From: Pyrenopolyporus hunteri
Taxonomy: Eukaryota; Ascomycota; Sordariomycetes; Xylariales; Hypoxylaceae
DNA length: 64,000 nt
Reading direction: 5' to 3'
NCBI GenBank assembly: GCA_902806595.1
Contig: CADCXC010000003.1
Coordinates: 2,604,001 to 2,668,000 of the forward strand
Part shown: piece by piece, positions 32,304 through 45,169 of the stretch
How the letters are laid out: the number at the start of each line of letters is the position of its first letter
Numbering within the stretch: position 1 is the first letter of the stretch
Made by a program: the position numbers and the translations under genes
The notes under the pieces: generated by a model
Seen by the model: only the letters and a program-made list of their open reading frames with translations
Database searches by the model: none
Told to the model about the DNA's origin: nothing

Positions 32304-35300
32304 TCACGCCTGGAACGACTTGCTTCCTTCGCATAAGCCCGACGTCAATTTCGTAAGAGCTACCCAGGTAGGGGAATACTTGAGTCCTTCATCGTATGCA
32401 GGGATCGTTCCGGGTATGTTGACGTCGTCCCAGCTGCAGAGTATTTTACCATCCATTCCGGTGTTTGTATCCGCATCTGCTTCCCACCGAACGTCAACGT
32501 TCCAGGGTGTGGTCCAGTCTCGACGATATAGCTTGATTTTAGTTAGGCCTGCTTCTGGTATGGCACCGAACCGTTCGTTAGGTCGGTTGCCATTGACTTT
32601 AAATGAGGTAATAGGCTTTTTGAATGTTATCGCACACGATCTAGTGTCTCTTGCATTGATTTCAAATCTCGCCCTCGCCTCACCCTTAGTACGGGTGATA
32701 TTGAAATCTAGCCAGCTATTAAAACTGTCCCGTGGCGACACTCCGTCGGGTAGTGTCTTCACGACATTAGGTGGTACATCCGATCCATCGTATGAGCAAG
32801 TAACTAAGCCACTGCGCAGACTTCCTTCGGAACTGCACTCAACTTCTTTCCCGGCGGCGGATGGTAGTTCAGCGATGGTCGGCTCGACAAATTCTCGTAG
32901 GCCAACGTAGTTCACTTTTGTGCTACCGGTGTCGAGGTCTATAGTTTGTTGGAAATAAATCTTGTACCTGTTCTCCTCGGAGAAAGGGAAGGCCGCTAGG
33001 TTGTAAATTAACGTGGCAACGAATATCGTTAGTAGTACCATTGGCACGTGGTGGGTGATTCGATGCATAAAGGGAGTAATGGGTAGCAGCAAAAATATGC
33101 TGAAGAATGCCGTCATAAGATAAGGGACAAGGAGGTTCGAACCATCCGATCCTGTCTGGGCAACGGAGGCCACCAATACTAGGCCGTTTTGGCCAGCCAA
33201 TATAATCAAGAATGGCCCTAGGAGCAGGAACTGGAGGACCCAGACCCAGCTTGGAATGTTTCCTGACCACTGCTGCTCGTATTCATACGGTTGGCTTTTA
33301 TGATTTTCTGTTGATTTTGTCTTATTCATAAACGCCGATATGGAACGGCGGTACGTGGTAGCGAATGTAGTCCGGCGGGTTTCTCTGGGAGAACCACCGA
33401 CAAGTGGTGTCGTCTCCGTTGCTGTGGCCTGTGAGTCAAGTTCCTCATTGCCATCATCATCTGCATGGGGTTCGTCACGACTTGGTGAGATCAAATCATC
33501 TTCGTTTGAGACGGTATTAGGATGGTCCCTGTTTTCATGCTCGTCGTGTACCCGCTGCGCAAACGACGTTTTCGTAGGCAGGGCAAATAGCTCGCAAAGG
33601 GCGATGAAAGAGGCAAGAAATATGGCGGAATGGAAAAACACGAATATGTATCCAGCCGCGATTCTAAAGCGGTCTTCAAATACGGTGTCTGCGACAAGAA
33701 CGCACCATGCAATAATAAATAGCCAAAAGAAGGTGTAGCCTCTATGTAGAGCGCTAGGCCGAGCGAAATTGGCCCCTGCCATAATGGTCCAGAAGGCAAA
33801 GTAGAAGAGGGATATCATCATGGCCCATCTGTGACGTTAGATTAGCATTGTATATAGAAGAAGAGCCGCTGAGTAGGTACCTACACGGTATATTCGCTGC
33901 TGTATATGATCAGGGGGTTGATCTTGGTGATCAGATACGCGGAACCGACGACTAGAGCCCCTGCGACGACCAAAGCAAAAGGGAACCTAAATAAGCCTTT
34001 ACGACCGCCCAACATCACCGGGTCAAGGTCAGATCCCTCATAAGCGGATCGCGTTGCCGAGAAGAAGTAGTATTTGTCTTTACGTACGAGGACGTACGTT
34101 AGGCAAAGAAGTATCAAGGGGGTGGCAATTAGCAACGTGAGGGACCACGCAAACAGGGTCCGTAGTTCGAAAAGGGCAAAGGACTTTCCAAATATGTCGA
34201 ACCAGACGCCGTCGTTTCCTATACCATTCCACGCTTTGTTGCGATCACCGTCTCCACGATCTCCGATAAATGTGTCGCCGGTATCTCCGGAGAGGCCCTG
34301 CATTGTGTGCAGAGACGTGCTTAGCATATGCCAGAGGCTAGCCCTCGACGCATGTTTGGCATCGTCTTGGTTGGTGTGATATCTAGCACGAGGCCTGTAA
34401 AACGCCATATCCAATCCTCTTAACCCGAAGACTCCTTCGAAGACTATATAGTCGGTGTTGCTCTGTATAGCACCAAGACCGAATGCGTCGGATGAGATTA
34501 CAGTCCCGAAAGGATTTTCGGTGCCCCTATACGCGTTCGTCACTTCAGCATCCGTTGTCCTAAACAGAATAGCCCGGCCACCAGCACCAGCACCCTCGAG
34601 GTTTAAGAAGGTATGGCAGAAAGGCAGAAGAGGATGATTGATGAAGGCTTGAGCACCCCATAGTCCGTCTTCCTCGTTGTTGTTCAATAAAGCCACGATG
34701 CCTCTGTGGGGTTGATTCTCCGGCCTGGAGAAGTAGTCGACCAACGCCATCACAGTGACGCAGCCCATTCCATCATCCGTCGCACCGTACCCGGAAGAAA
34801 CACTAAACGACCGTCAGCGAAACAACCATACAACTTTTCCGAGGAAGACTCACGAGTCGTAGTGAGCATTCACCAAAACACCCCCCTTTCCTATAACCTT
34901 GTCTGAAGATACGGTGCCATCCTCCCACCACGGACCGCGGGGGTCATCCTTTCCTCGAATATACACCATAATATTCGTGCCCTCGAAGTACGTGCCGGAG
35001 CCACCCGATCGTCCAAATACGATCTTAGCCGTTGTAATATTGGAAACATTATCCGCGAATATGACCACACTCGAGTCGTTGGCGCCATTTCGTTTCTTGA
35101 TTTCCTCCAATTCTAGTAGCAGCCAGTCGTGGAGCTCGTCATTCTTTCGACTATTAAATGGGTGGTAGTCGCGCGACAACACGGTTAGGTCAAGCCAGGA
35201 CTTGGTGAGATTGAGGCCCGAGTAGAGAGTCGGATTACTTGGAGGAGGAGGGACCGTCTCGTGGATGACGAGTAGCGGAACAAGAAGAGCGATGTAGGTG

Positions 35301-35359
35301 ACGGTGGTCCAGAAAGTTACGGCGAATGGTTTGAAGGCGACTGGGTTTGACACAGCCAT
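32304..35359 (-). CDS. PFF1: Vacuolar membrane protease, M28 family (Pff1-like)
   Basis: Three exons (35359-34854, 34802-33885 and 33828-32304) with introns of 51 and 56 nt give 982 residues. The first donor falls inside the metal-binding motif, and the second (GTAGGT) just avoids a stop. An N-terminal membrane segment (about 15-32) precedes the lumenal M28 metallopeptidase domain. Zinc ligands are visible in VLVNAHYDSVSSGYGATDDG, NNNEEDGLWGAQAF and the later ARYHTNQDDAKH, preceded by a KGGVLVNAHYDS strand. The C-terminal half has eight or so hydrophobic helices, a cytosolic acidic loop, and a final lumenal region ending GLCEGSKSFQA. Architecture and length match fungal Pff1/YBR074W. The physiological substrate is not established. 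Confidence 0.93.
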
Positions 35360-36452
35360 GATTGGCTGGCGCTGGCAGACGTCGCCAGCTCGACCTATAG
35401 AGACGGGATAAGGCCAAAACTACAAGACTGCAGGAAATAGGACGCACGAGAACCAGTGACGAGACGAGACAGAGAACCTCAGAGTGGAGACGATGAACAT
35501 CCCAAGAGACGCGAACGAAGGAGATATATGATACAGGGCGACGAATATATTAATTGACGTATTTGAGAGTGTATGGATATTTGTACTTTTTTATTAAGAA
35601 ACCGTACGAGCCCTGATTATCATAGGTAATTCTGACAGTAAGTTATGTACCAGGAGTAGTCGATAGGTAGTTTAGAGTCCGTGATTTCTCATAAGGTCGC
35701 GCAACCTTTGAAGAGGATGAGGATTTGGGGGCGGAAGCCAGGCAGTTGGAAGAAAAGCTACACGGAAGGGCGTAGGTCGTGCAATACAAGGCAATTAATG
35801 CGGGGGGTTGGCCCAAGCTCCCGGAACATGACTCCTCCCAGAGTTGTTGACGCGAGACCCCTGTCAACTTGGTACCCCTTCAGAGAGGTACATACCTGTG
35901 TGATGCATACGTGTAGGTACCTCAGCTCGTCGTACGAGCAAGTAGGCAGGTAGGTGAAGGTAGGTACCTACCTACCTACATGCATAGGTATATATCAATC
36001 CATATCACGTAGGGCTCAAAGTAATTAATAGGTCGTAGTCGAGCTAGAGTGAATTACCAGTAGTGAAGAAATACGTATTGATACCACGAACCCAGGTAGA
36101 CCATAAATCGCGGCCATCACCCACAGTAAAGTATCGGAGATTAAGAAAACACATCAAGAAGCATCCTCGTTGCTGTCTACTGATTAGTCAGTCCTATGAT
36201 ACATGCACACAACCACCCGGCTCGTGATTGTTCAGGCATCTCGAGTTCGTCCTCCCTTAACTTCGCCTGCAACTGGTGAATTGGCACGAGTCTGAAGCAT
36301 GGGTTCGTGCTGAATAGTTAGTACCGGGGTCAGAAATCAGCGCGCAACAGCAGAAATCATTAGTGGTGTAAGGCGACGAAGTCAACTAAAGATGCGGTCA
36401 AGTCAACTAGGTTAGTAGACACGCGACCCGGTCGGTCTGTATGCCCCCACGC
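35360..36452. other. Intergenic region upstream of the vacuolar protease
   Basis: Contains the protease promoter region and the 3' flank of the branch-point-binding-protein gene. A cluster of GGTACCTACCTACCTAC-type motifs lies at 35880-35995. No gene is seen. Confidence 0.55.
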
Positions 36453-38606
36453 TCAAGCACCGGGGGGAGGAGGAGGCGGAGGTTGATCACCGGGAGGCGG
36501 CGGAGGAGCCTCGCCAGCAGGCGGAGGAGGGGGAGGCACCGCCCCGTTGGAGTATTGCTGAATTAACGCATTAATGTTGCCGGGTGGTAGTCCAGGAGGA
36601 GCACCGAGAGATCCGCCGGGCGGAGCAAGACCAGGGGGCGGTCCCATACCGGGAGCTGCTCCGTAGCCTGAATAGCCGGGATAGTTGGGATATTGCGGTT
36701 GACCAGCTGCGGCTTGATGCCAAGGTGCCGCTCCAGGAGCGGAGGAACCGCCGTTGTTGTAGCTCTGACTCTGGCCCCCGTAGTAATCGCCTCCATGATT
36801 GTCATTGTTACGATGACGGTCACGCCAAGGCGCAGCCGAGCCACCACCACTGCCGCCGCCGCCTTCGTTGTTCTGATCGTTGTTGCGTGAACGCCACGGG
36901 GCAGCGGCACCCGTCGGTCCACGTTGCCAAGGTTTCGCATCGCTGGAACCGTTGTTGTAAGACCCAGGGGCGGCCTCGATACGGGCAGGGGTTCCGCTAG
37001 AACCACCTCCAAGTTCTTGGAGAAATTGCTAAAGGTAGAGGTTAGATATTGTTGAGACAGTTTTGAATAGAAATCCTACCTCATATTCACGATCGACGGC
37101 ATCTCCGCCGCCAATACGGCCAGCAGTACGTGGAGGGCCATCATTACGCCAACTAGCACCCTTCTGTCGATCAGGACAATCCCGAGCCATGTGACCAGCA
37201 TTGCCACACACTCGGCAAATGATGTTGGCCGTGAAATTCTGCTTCTCGGGACAGTCATATTTGCGGTGACCAATCTGGCCACAGTTCTGGCAGGCTTGGT
37301 TCTCGTCGTCGCGTAGAGTACCGTTTAATGTAGCGAGTTCTCGAAGCTGGTTTCTCTTGAGCTCGTTCTGTCCTTCGGGAATGGAGGCGGCCTTGAGGAG
37401 TGGTATTAGTAAGTGTTCGAGACCAGGGCGAAGGGGTTGCGGGTGCTCACAGTCTCAATGACATTGTGAATTAACTTCTTGGCCTTGTTGACCTTCTCCT
37501 CAGTGTCTGCCATGATCAAACAATGGAGATCTTCCTCTTGGTTACTAGCGTGGGCGGCATCAGACCGACCCTTGCCTTCTTTTACGGAACCTTTCCCACG
37601 GATGGCAATTTTAGCGCCGGATTCTGCTTCCATCTTCTTGAGTGTATTGCCACGAGGGCCGATAAGTAGACCAACTTTAGCACGAAGACCTAGGTGTTAG
37701 TATTTGTAACAAGACGGTTAGAGCAGGAGTACAAGCTGGATAAGGCCAAGATTTGGCAAGTCATCAATCGAGATATGACGGCATTCCTGGCGATATCCCG
37801 AACAAGAAGGGGCAAGAACATGGTTAGAAAGGTTAGAGGGTTAGCAATCTCACTGAAGTTAATCTCTGGATAGTCATTGACGGGCACATAGACCTTCTCC
37901 TGGGTCTTAGTTGGCCGGCGGTAGTCCTGGGGCGGGTGATAGTTAGGGATGGTCTTCATGGCCTTCTCGACCAGCTTGTGTCTTTCATCCTCCAGGCGTT
38001 TGCGGTAGCGGTATTCTCTAGTGTTAACACGGCGACCGTGATTGTCGTACTGTGGTGGGGGTGAGGGCGATCTGTGTGTGAAACGTTAGTCGGCCTTGCA
38101 CAGTTGACGATTTGTTGGACACCAGGAACACCAGGGACACCAGGGACACCAAGCATACCGGTCGCCATCAGCAGGAACCACGTCGTTAATACGAAGCTTC
38201 TGGCTGATTTCTTCGATTCGCAGATGCAGGGTATATGCTTCTAATTGCTCGCTAGTCATATTGGCTACGATGGCGGTTGGAAGACCCATGAGGCCGGCAG
38301 CTTTGTTTTCGGACGCATCGCCCCATCGATTTCGCTTCTTTCGGCGTCGCGTTCCATCAGCATCGGTTCCTATGAGGGAGGTATTAGCCATCGTCTACTC
38401 CTAGGAACACCGGGTTTAACAGAAGAGGGCTTACTGGGTTCAGGGCTGCGACCGCGCTTCAAGTCGCGATCGCCATTGGAAGCACTAAAGCTATCGCTTC
38501 CATTGTCGCGCTTGTCGGTCGCATCCTCGGGTTCGCCGCCGAATCGTCGACTCTTCCCGAGAGGGATATTGTTAGATCCAGTGATACCTTGGTTTCTCCA
38601 CGACAT
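36453..38606 (-). CDS. MSL5: Branchpoint-bridging protein BBP (Msl5/SF1)
   Basis: Six exons (38606-38435, 38369-38159, 38071-37854, 37689-37451, 37391-37080 and 37028-36453) give 575 residues with all phases consistent. The protein recognises the intron branch-point sequence in the commitment complex, partnered by U2AF. Visible features are an N-terminal basic RRKKRNRWG motif, the helix-hairpin segment AIVANMTSEQLEAYTLHLR, and a KH-QUA2 RNA-binding domain (KVYVPVNDYPEINF, GLLIGPRGNTLKKMEAES). Two CCHC zinc knuckles follow (CQNCGQIGHRKYDC and CRVCGNAGHMARDC). A Gly/Asn-rich stretch then leads to a poly-Pro tail. The second intron (87 nt) contains nine-base tandem repeats, and the third is the longest at 164 nt. 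Confidence 0.95.
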
Positions 38607-39224
38607 ATTGGCAGATTCGTGCGTTGCGGAAGAAAGACAACTTGGGGGAAAGTCGAAAAGAAAAACAAAACGTTGGAAGTCGTCGGGTAGAATTATTTGA
38701 GGCGACTTTTACCAGGCTACGCTTATGTAACGGAACTAAGTTAAAGGGAAAAAGTGGAGTAAGGGGAAAGCCCGAGCCATTAGGTTTGTACCCGTGTACC
38801 AAGATCGAAATACCTGGTACATGTAAATGTACATACCAACTTATGTATCACAGGTAACACAAACGCACGGATCCATCAGTCACGTGTTTCTTGCAAAGAT
38901 TCGGAGTACCCCACCTAGGAAAGAAGTGGATCCCGAGTAAGCGCCGCATCTCAGTCTAACTCCTCAGAGTCTTCTCCATTTCAAAATATTTCAACTTCTA
39001 GCAAATGTCGACAGCAGAGACCCCATAACATCGCTACGAATTTCTCAATTGGCGCAGTCGAGAAACCTACACTTTACACAGGATGTTAAGTTAGGAAATA
39101 ATATTCGGCTATCTGAAACTGAGCAGTATGAACCCATTACCAGAGTGACGACTTCAGGTTACATTTCGTATACATGTATATATCAGGCCCGCTAGACCTC
39201 CGATACATGTACCGGGTGAAAGAG
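38607..39224. other. Intergenic region
   Basis: BBP 5' side and GST 3' side. Nothing beyond short AT-rich stretches is recognised. Confidence 0.55.
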
Positions 39225-40279
39225 TCACTTTGCTTCCTCCTTCATTGATGCTTGAACCCAGTTCCTCGCCACAGCAGCCTTTTCGTCCATCTCCTCATTT
39301 GTGAGCTTTTGCTGGTCTTCATAAGGATGCTTAGTCGGCACCTGGCGACCTCTCTCGACTGCGGGCCGTTTCAACATCCGGTCCACCCATTCCTGGAGGA
39401 CTGGGAACTCAGCCATGTCGACTCCAGACCATTCTTTACGTGCGAGTGTTAGTTTGTCTAGCCCCATATGATCAGCGGGAGGAGAATGTTACGTACTGGC
39501 CGATATAACCCAACCCCAGCATGCAATGTCTGCGCTCGTGCAACGGTCTCCAACTATGTACCCGGATGTTGAAGACTTGAGCTGCGTCTCCAACGTACGG
39601 TAGAGGCGGCGGGTCTCGTTCCTATATCGGTTGATGCCGTATTCAATCTTCTCGGGAGCATAGCCTAAGATAGGTACTTATATTAAACTTCTGCGATCTA
39701 GAAACCAAGAGCGGGCATCCAACACGTACGGTTGAAATGGTTGAGTTGTCTACCGAATGTTAGTCCTATAATTGGAATCTACAGAGACGGAGGCCTACTT
39801 GCCCTTGCATCGGACCGAGACCGGCCATTTGCCACATGAGCTAGGTTGTGTGAGAAGCTAGGATCCAGGGACGCTGGAAAGGTGTCTACCGGCTCACCCA
39901 GTTGTTCACTTCGTAATATTCCCGGGACCCCTTAGGATACGAGACTTTGTGCTCCGTATCGTATCTGTCAGTCAGATACTGCATGATGGAGCCACTCTCG
40001 AACAGTCTGATGGGCTTGCCATCGGTGAAGGTATCCGTCAGTGCAGGAATGCGTCCGTTCGGGTTGATCTCCAAAAACCACGGCTCCTTTTGGCGGTTGC
40101 TGCTAATCTCGATATGGGTTGTCTTGATATATAATAGTCAGTTACGAACATGTGATGTGAATATGCGCCTCCCCTCTATCTAAAAGTCATACCTTGTAAG
40201 ACAGACCCAGCTCCTCTAGCAGGATCGAGACTTTGACACCGTTAGGCGTCTGCGCGGTGTATAGGTGAATATCAGACAT
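39225..40279 (-). CDS. Glutathione S-transferase, Ure2-like
   Basis: Six exons (40279-40193, 40122-39898, 39840-39803, 39749-39730, 39664-39497 and 39433-39225) give 248 residues. GSTs conjugate or reduce electrophiles with glutathione. The thioredoxin-like half starts MSDIHLYTAQTPNGVKVSI and contains EINPNGRIPAL and LFESGSIMQYLTDRYD. The helical half has MWQMAGLGPMQGQLNHF, PEKIEYGINRYRNETRRLY, and SADIACWGWV. The third intron (39802-39750) needs a GC donor (GCAAGT) to keep the family sequence GPMQGQLNHF, followed by a 20-nt exon. For the last intron the acceptor at 39434, preceded by ACTAAC, is preferred over one at 39458. An in-frame ATG at 40324 would add 15 residues. Confidence 0.85.
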
Positions 40280-42336
40280 CTTGGGCAAGAAATGTGTTGC
40301 AATCTGCTTAAGTCTTGCTGTCATCTAGCTCTGGTTCACTTCAGTTCAAGCTAGAGGTGGGCGGAGGCATCTTATACCCACGTCGTAGGTGGTACTTGTA
40401 CGTGTATAGAAAAGGAAAATGGTGAGTTGATTAGCAATCAAAGTTACAATGACGTAATAAGGGGATATGTACCGGCTTGATAAGATTTCGTATCTATGAC
40501 CAGTCGCTTTGGATTATTAAACCCCAATGTTCTTTATTAGCCTGCCCGAGTATCTGCGACCTTGGTAAGGTATCGTACATACTTACATGTAATGCGTGTG
40601 TAGGCATTATGCTTTAGGCACCCCGCTTCTTACCTACCGCGCCGAAGGTGGGGGAGCTTTCCCCGAGGGCGCACACGCTGCTCTAGTCCAGCTTAATAAC
40701 CGGCGCACCTGTCGGTCCATTTTAAAAATTCGCCGGAAGGCAAGCTCAATATGAATTAGCTTCCCAGTTGGTGGGTAAGGGGGTGATATGCCCCAATTTC
40801 CAGGTTCCGTACCAGCCGATAATCCACACATCTTATCCCGTACGGCTTTAATCGATCCGCAACGGCACGGGAACATAAATCCAACGTCACCCAACTGGAA
40901 TCCCCCGCGAGTCCTTGGGAAATCAACCCGTCGAATTCAATAGAGGACGAATCCTACTCAAATTGATAATGGCACTATAGGCTCATTCGTAAATTGGAAT
41001 TGTATGTATCTAAAACGTTTACGCACATGACTTACTTCCCAAATCTACCCACCTTGTAAGTCTGTCTACCCTACCCGGCTTCGAAACGCCAGAGGATCTA
41101 AAACCAGCTATCTTCAAGTAATGCCATTTTGGCAAGTCGGGCTTAACCCGCCCATACGCCTAGGTATATATGCATGCTACGGGCAGGGCATCATCCGAAT
41201 AAGAATGGAGAAATGTGTGTCTCGCAAACCTCTGCGGAAACCTACCCCTCATAGCCCTAATACCTGTCGTCGTGGCTGCAATTTCACTTATCAGCGCGGC
41301 CACGTCCCAAAGGGAACCAGTTAGCCGTTTGCTTTTGCCATCATGTGATTAGACTGGCGTAATTTGGGCAATTACCTCAGTGCCTACAAGTTGCTCTAAG
41401 TCTAGGTCCTGGGCTACGTCTCCTATTTCTCGTGGTTCCCGTGCTAGGCCTTCACTAGGTACCTATGTTATGACTTGCCCAGGTTCTAATGGGGCGTCTA
41501 TAGCATCGAACTATGATAATCAATCTAATCATTTCTCCCCTTATCGGGAGTATGATGCGATAATGAGGGTTATTATACTCTTAGCTGTTGGTATCACGAC
41601 GATTTCCCTCCGTTCGTTTGAGCCCGCCACGGAAGTCTTCCATGCGACGTGTGAAGAGAAGCCATATTAGAACCGAGACCGTACTAGAGATACATTATAA
41701 TAATAAGGCCACATAGCGAACCGTCGCTGCATTAAAAGTATTAGGTATTCGCAGCTAATTTCATAGAATACATTTTATAATATCCACCTCGAGTCATCAA
41801 ATTGTATGGGATCATCGTTTACCTAGATACTAAGGTAAGAAGGAGAGAGGGCAACGTACTATTAAGTACGTGATAAAGGGGCGACGTCGACGTAGATCCG
41901 TACTTGGTCGACGTCGATCTAGCTGCAAGTCAATTTGTTGACGGTGGCGCTTCAAGCCTGGGGTACCTCCAGCTGTTGCCGAGGCGAACAGAACTCGTAG
42001 AACCTTCCAACCGCATTTTCTCGATAAGTTGAAAGATTTATGCAGGTTTGAAAAAAAGTCAAGCGCAGGTGCCACTCAGTATTTTCTAATCTTCTAGACC
42101 ACCTTATTCCACCTTGTAGACGGTCAAATAATCACCAAAACACCATGACCACCCAACTCCAGCAACGCTGACCCGCATTTTTGCAATCACATTGTTACTC
42201 GATTTCTCCCGTGCTTCCTAGGACTGTCTTCTACTTTCACTTTTTCAATCATCTTCCACTCTTCCATTTCCTCTAGAACATCTAAGCGATAGCATACAAC
42301 GACTATCTCGAACTACCTCCCGACGCGTGCACAAAG
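40280..42336. other. Intergenic region, 2 kb
   Basis: Divergent promoter region of the GST gene and the Rho-like GTPase gene. Short open frames here are not supported by start codons, splice logic or family features. Pyrimidine-rich sequence just before 42337 is likely 5' leader. Confidence 0.5.
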
Positions 42337-43782
42337 ATGGAGTCGTCTAATAGGTCTCATCAGTTCCGCATCCCGCGCTCCATGAACTTCTCATTCAGTA
42401 TTCCGGAGATCTTGAAACATAATAATCCCTTCGTCCTCCGATGGATCGACAACCTGCCCGGCCCCGTCAAGCGAGATGAACCGCTTGAGCCTGCCCGCAT
42501 CCAGCCCCCGAAACGCACCTTGGTAAGGAAATGTCCCCAACCTTAGCCCAAAACGTCTCTCAGAACTTGACAGCAGCTAACGTCTTCTAGGACGAAATGG
42601 AGATGGATGATCCGCTTCTCGACGACGGACACCGTGACAAGCGAACGAGGATAAGTTCCGCCCTGAGCAATCACCGCCCTGTGAAGAGACACAGCAGACT
42701 TTCCGCGTACGGACACGGTCTCATGCACCGGCTTTCTTCTGCATGCCGCCGGGTCAGTATATCCAAGAAGCATGAAGACCGCCCTGAGAGTCCTTTAGCT
42801 CGTGTATCGCTTTCGCCGCCCGGATCACCCGCTACCTTGGTCGAGCGGCCTCGCATGCGATTTGTCTTCGTCGGGGACTCTGGGTGTGGCAAGTCGAGCT
42901 TGCTACTGTAAGCTGCCCTCCTCTTACCCGTGCTTGACGCCATATGTCTGTTTGGACGCGTACTAACTCGCTCCGTGACAGTCGTTACTACCGTAATTTG
43001 TTCAACCCAGTAAGTTGTCCCTCCGTACTTCCGATTGTCTAGACTTCCTCTTGATTAGGAACCTAAAGACTGACATGCCACTTCTATTGTAGTGCTACAC
43101 GAAGACGAAATACGAGCTATTCGACAAGACCACTACCGTAGACGGACAGGATGTGGACCTCGAGCTCTGGGATACATCCGGCGATATCAGCCTCCACCAG
43201 CTACAGTTGCTTTCCTACCTTGCGTGGGATGCTGTTTTTCTGTGCTTCAGCATGGATAGCTCGGCGGATTTTAATAAAACCCAGCAAAAGGTATGAAGTT
43301 AACCTGCAACTAAACAATGACGAGAGGCACACGCTGACATTAAGGGCAACAATCGCAGTGGGTTGACGAGATCCATAAGTACTGCGGCGACATCCCGTTT
43401 ATTTTGCTCGGCCTAAAGAAAGACGCGCGCGCGCGTCCTGGCGTCCGTGGTCCGTTCTATCCGAACTTGAACCTTCAAGCTCGTGCCGCCAAGGTTAGCA
43501 TCCCCGTCGTTTAATCCTTTCCCTTTTCCATGCCCTCACTCAAGCTGCCTAAGGAGAGAGTATTGACGTAGGATGTAGAAGTCTTCGGAAGCGAATATTG
43601 TCCGCGGGGTCAAATATCTAGAGTGTTCAGCCAAAACCGGCGAGAACGTGAACCTCGTGTTCGAAGAAGGCGTCCGGATGGTGCTCTATGAGCGCGATGA
43701 GCAGGAAGCCCTTGCCCAACTCCAGGCAAAGTACGACGAAATGGATTTGTCTGGATTCGCTGGGAAGATGTGCTTCAAGTAA
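42337..43782 (+). CDS. Atypical Rho-like small GTPase with long N-terminal extension
   Basis: Six exons (42337-42522, 42591-42907, 42982-43009, 43093-43290, 43359-43493 and 43579-43782) give 355 residues; exon 3 is only 28 nt. The first 130 residues are a polar/basic extension. The G domain has the P-loop VGDSGCGKSSLL, an effector-like CYTKTKYELF, WDTSGDIS at the G3 position, LLGLKKD at G4 and CSAKTG at G5. Compared with normal Rho proteins (about 200 residues) it lacks the DTAGQE glutamine needed for efficient GTP hydrolysis and replaces the G4 Asn with Leu. It ends GKMCFK rather than in a CaaX box. It is therefore probably a divergent Rho-related protein with altered cycling and no standard prenylation. 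Its role is unknown. Confidence 0.85.
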
Positions 43783-45169
43783 GCCGTGTCTGGGCCTTGT
43801 AACCACTATGAATCGCGGAGTGGAATGGGGGTAGGTTGGGACCATCGATTCAGGAGTTCTTGGTTGGCACCCTGGCGCAATTCGGTATTTGTTTGAGTGC
43901 TCAAGGAAAACTCGGGTGGGGGGCCAGAACGAAAGAGGGCGACGCGCGTGTTACCCCAATGCTTTTTCTTTTTCTTTTCTTTTTTTCCCCCTTAGTGTCC
44001 TGGCTAAGGGGGCTTGCGTGAGCAATGGCGTAGCTCATCGGCGTTTTTCGTTCAATTAATAACTGTTATTTCCATATGAGAGAATTATAAAGCTATGTGT
44101 GCCTGCCCCTGAAGAATCGTTACCTAGGTATGGTTTTGTGTCCTGTTGAGAGTTAATGAGTATAATAACTTCATTGATAAAATGGAAGAGGTTCGGAGTT
44201 ACCAGTATTTTAATAACTTTGTAGTTCGGCTTTCGTAACGAGGGTTTTCAGAATTGCCTCCCGACCTACCTACACTGCTACATGACTTCAGATGCACCTA
44301 GCATAAATTCATAGATACATAAGGAGGGGCCTAAGGAACCGTTTTTAGTCTTCACCGTACGACACCAATTATAAAAGATGCAACGCGATTAATTGAGGTT
44401 GGCGTGATGCCGAGCTACCGATGTCCGTATATGTATGGTGTCAGTAGCAATGGAATACATATAAGTTGTTGCCCAACAGCAATGAAGTTAAAGGCGTTAA
44501 CTGTTACCTTATAGGGGCAGAAGCTTGTCGCAAAATTCGATTAGACAGTGGGCGTGGGTTTTTATTTACCTACCTAGGTAACTATGTACTTGCTACCAGC
44601 ATGCTTTCTGTGACACGACCCTTTATATTGAAGCTATAAACCAAGAGAGTTAGCTTGAAAGTTGAGAGAAAAAAGAATAAAGACGCAATTATACAGAGTC
44701 GCCTTCGACAGTGGTTAAATTCAAAATCTATCGGACTTACTTAAAGTTGCTAGTTCAAAACGATTACGATTTTTTTTTTTTTTTGTTTTCATTTTTTAGA
44801 GAGGTAATAATGGCAACGGATTAAACACGACGGCATGTTATTTTAAGGAAACATGTGCATTACCTTTCAGCTTAGCTTAATCTGGAAATGCCGCGGCTTC
44901 GACTCCACTATAACTAAGTACATAGGTACCTACCTACACACAATAACTCACGGGGGCCAAAGATAACCTAGGTAAGGGAAGGTAAGGTAGTATCATCCTT
45001 CATCCTTTGAATAGATTCTCCTTGAGGTTAATCGTAAAGGGGTCAGTCAACATTGCTTCTTCTACTTCTTCTTCTTGTCATTAAGACAAAATATCGATAT
45101 TTTTTCTTTTTGGAACATACCTAGGTTTCCGTCTGTTGCTGTCGCTTCCAAAAAGAAACCAAAAGGAAA
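43783..45169. other. Intergenic region, 1.4 kb
   Basis: No gene is seen. It holds T-runs (about 43972-43990 and 44770-44784), TACCTAGGTA motifs (44566-44582 and 44920-44975) and a CTTCTT-rich stretch before the next start. Confidence 0.55.

Noticed and set aside
39458..39496. A 39-nt intron in the GST gene
   Set aside because: An acceptor at 39434 with a good ACTAAC branch point gives a 63-nt intron and a more family-like sequence (SAKWSGVDMAEF).
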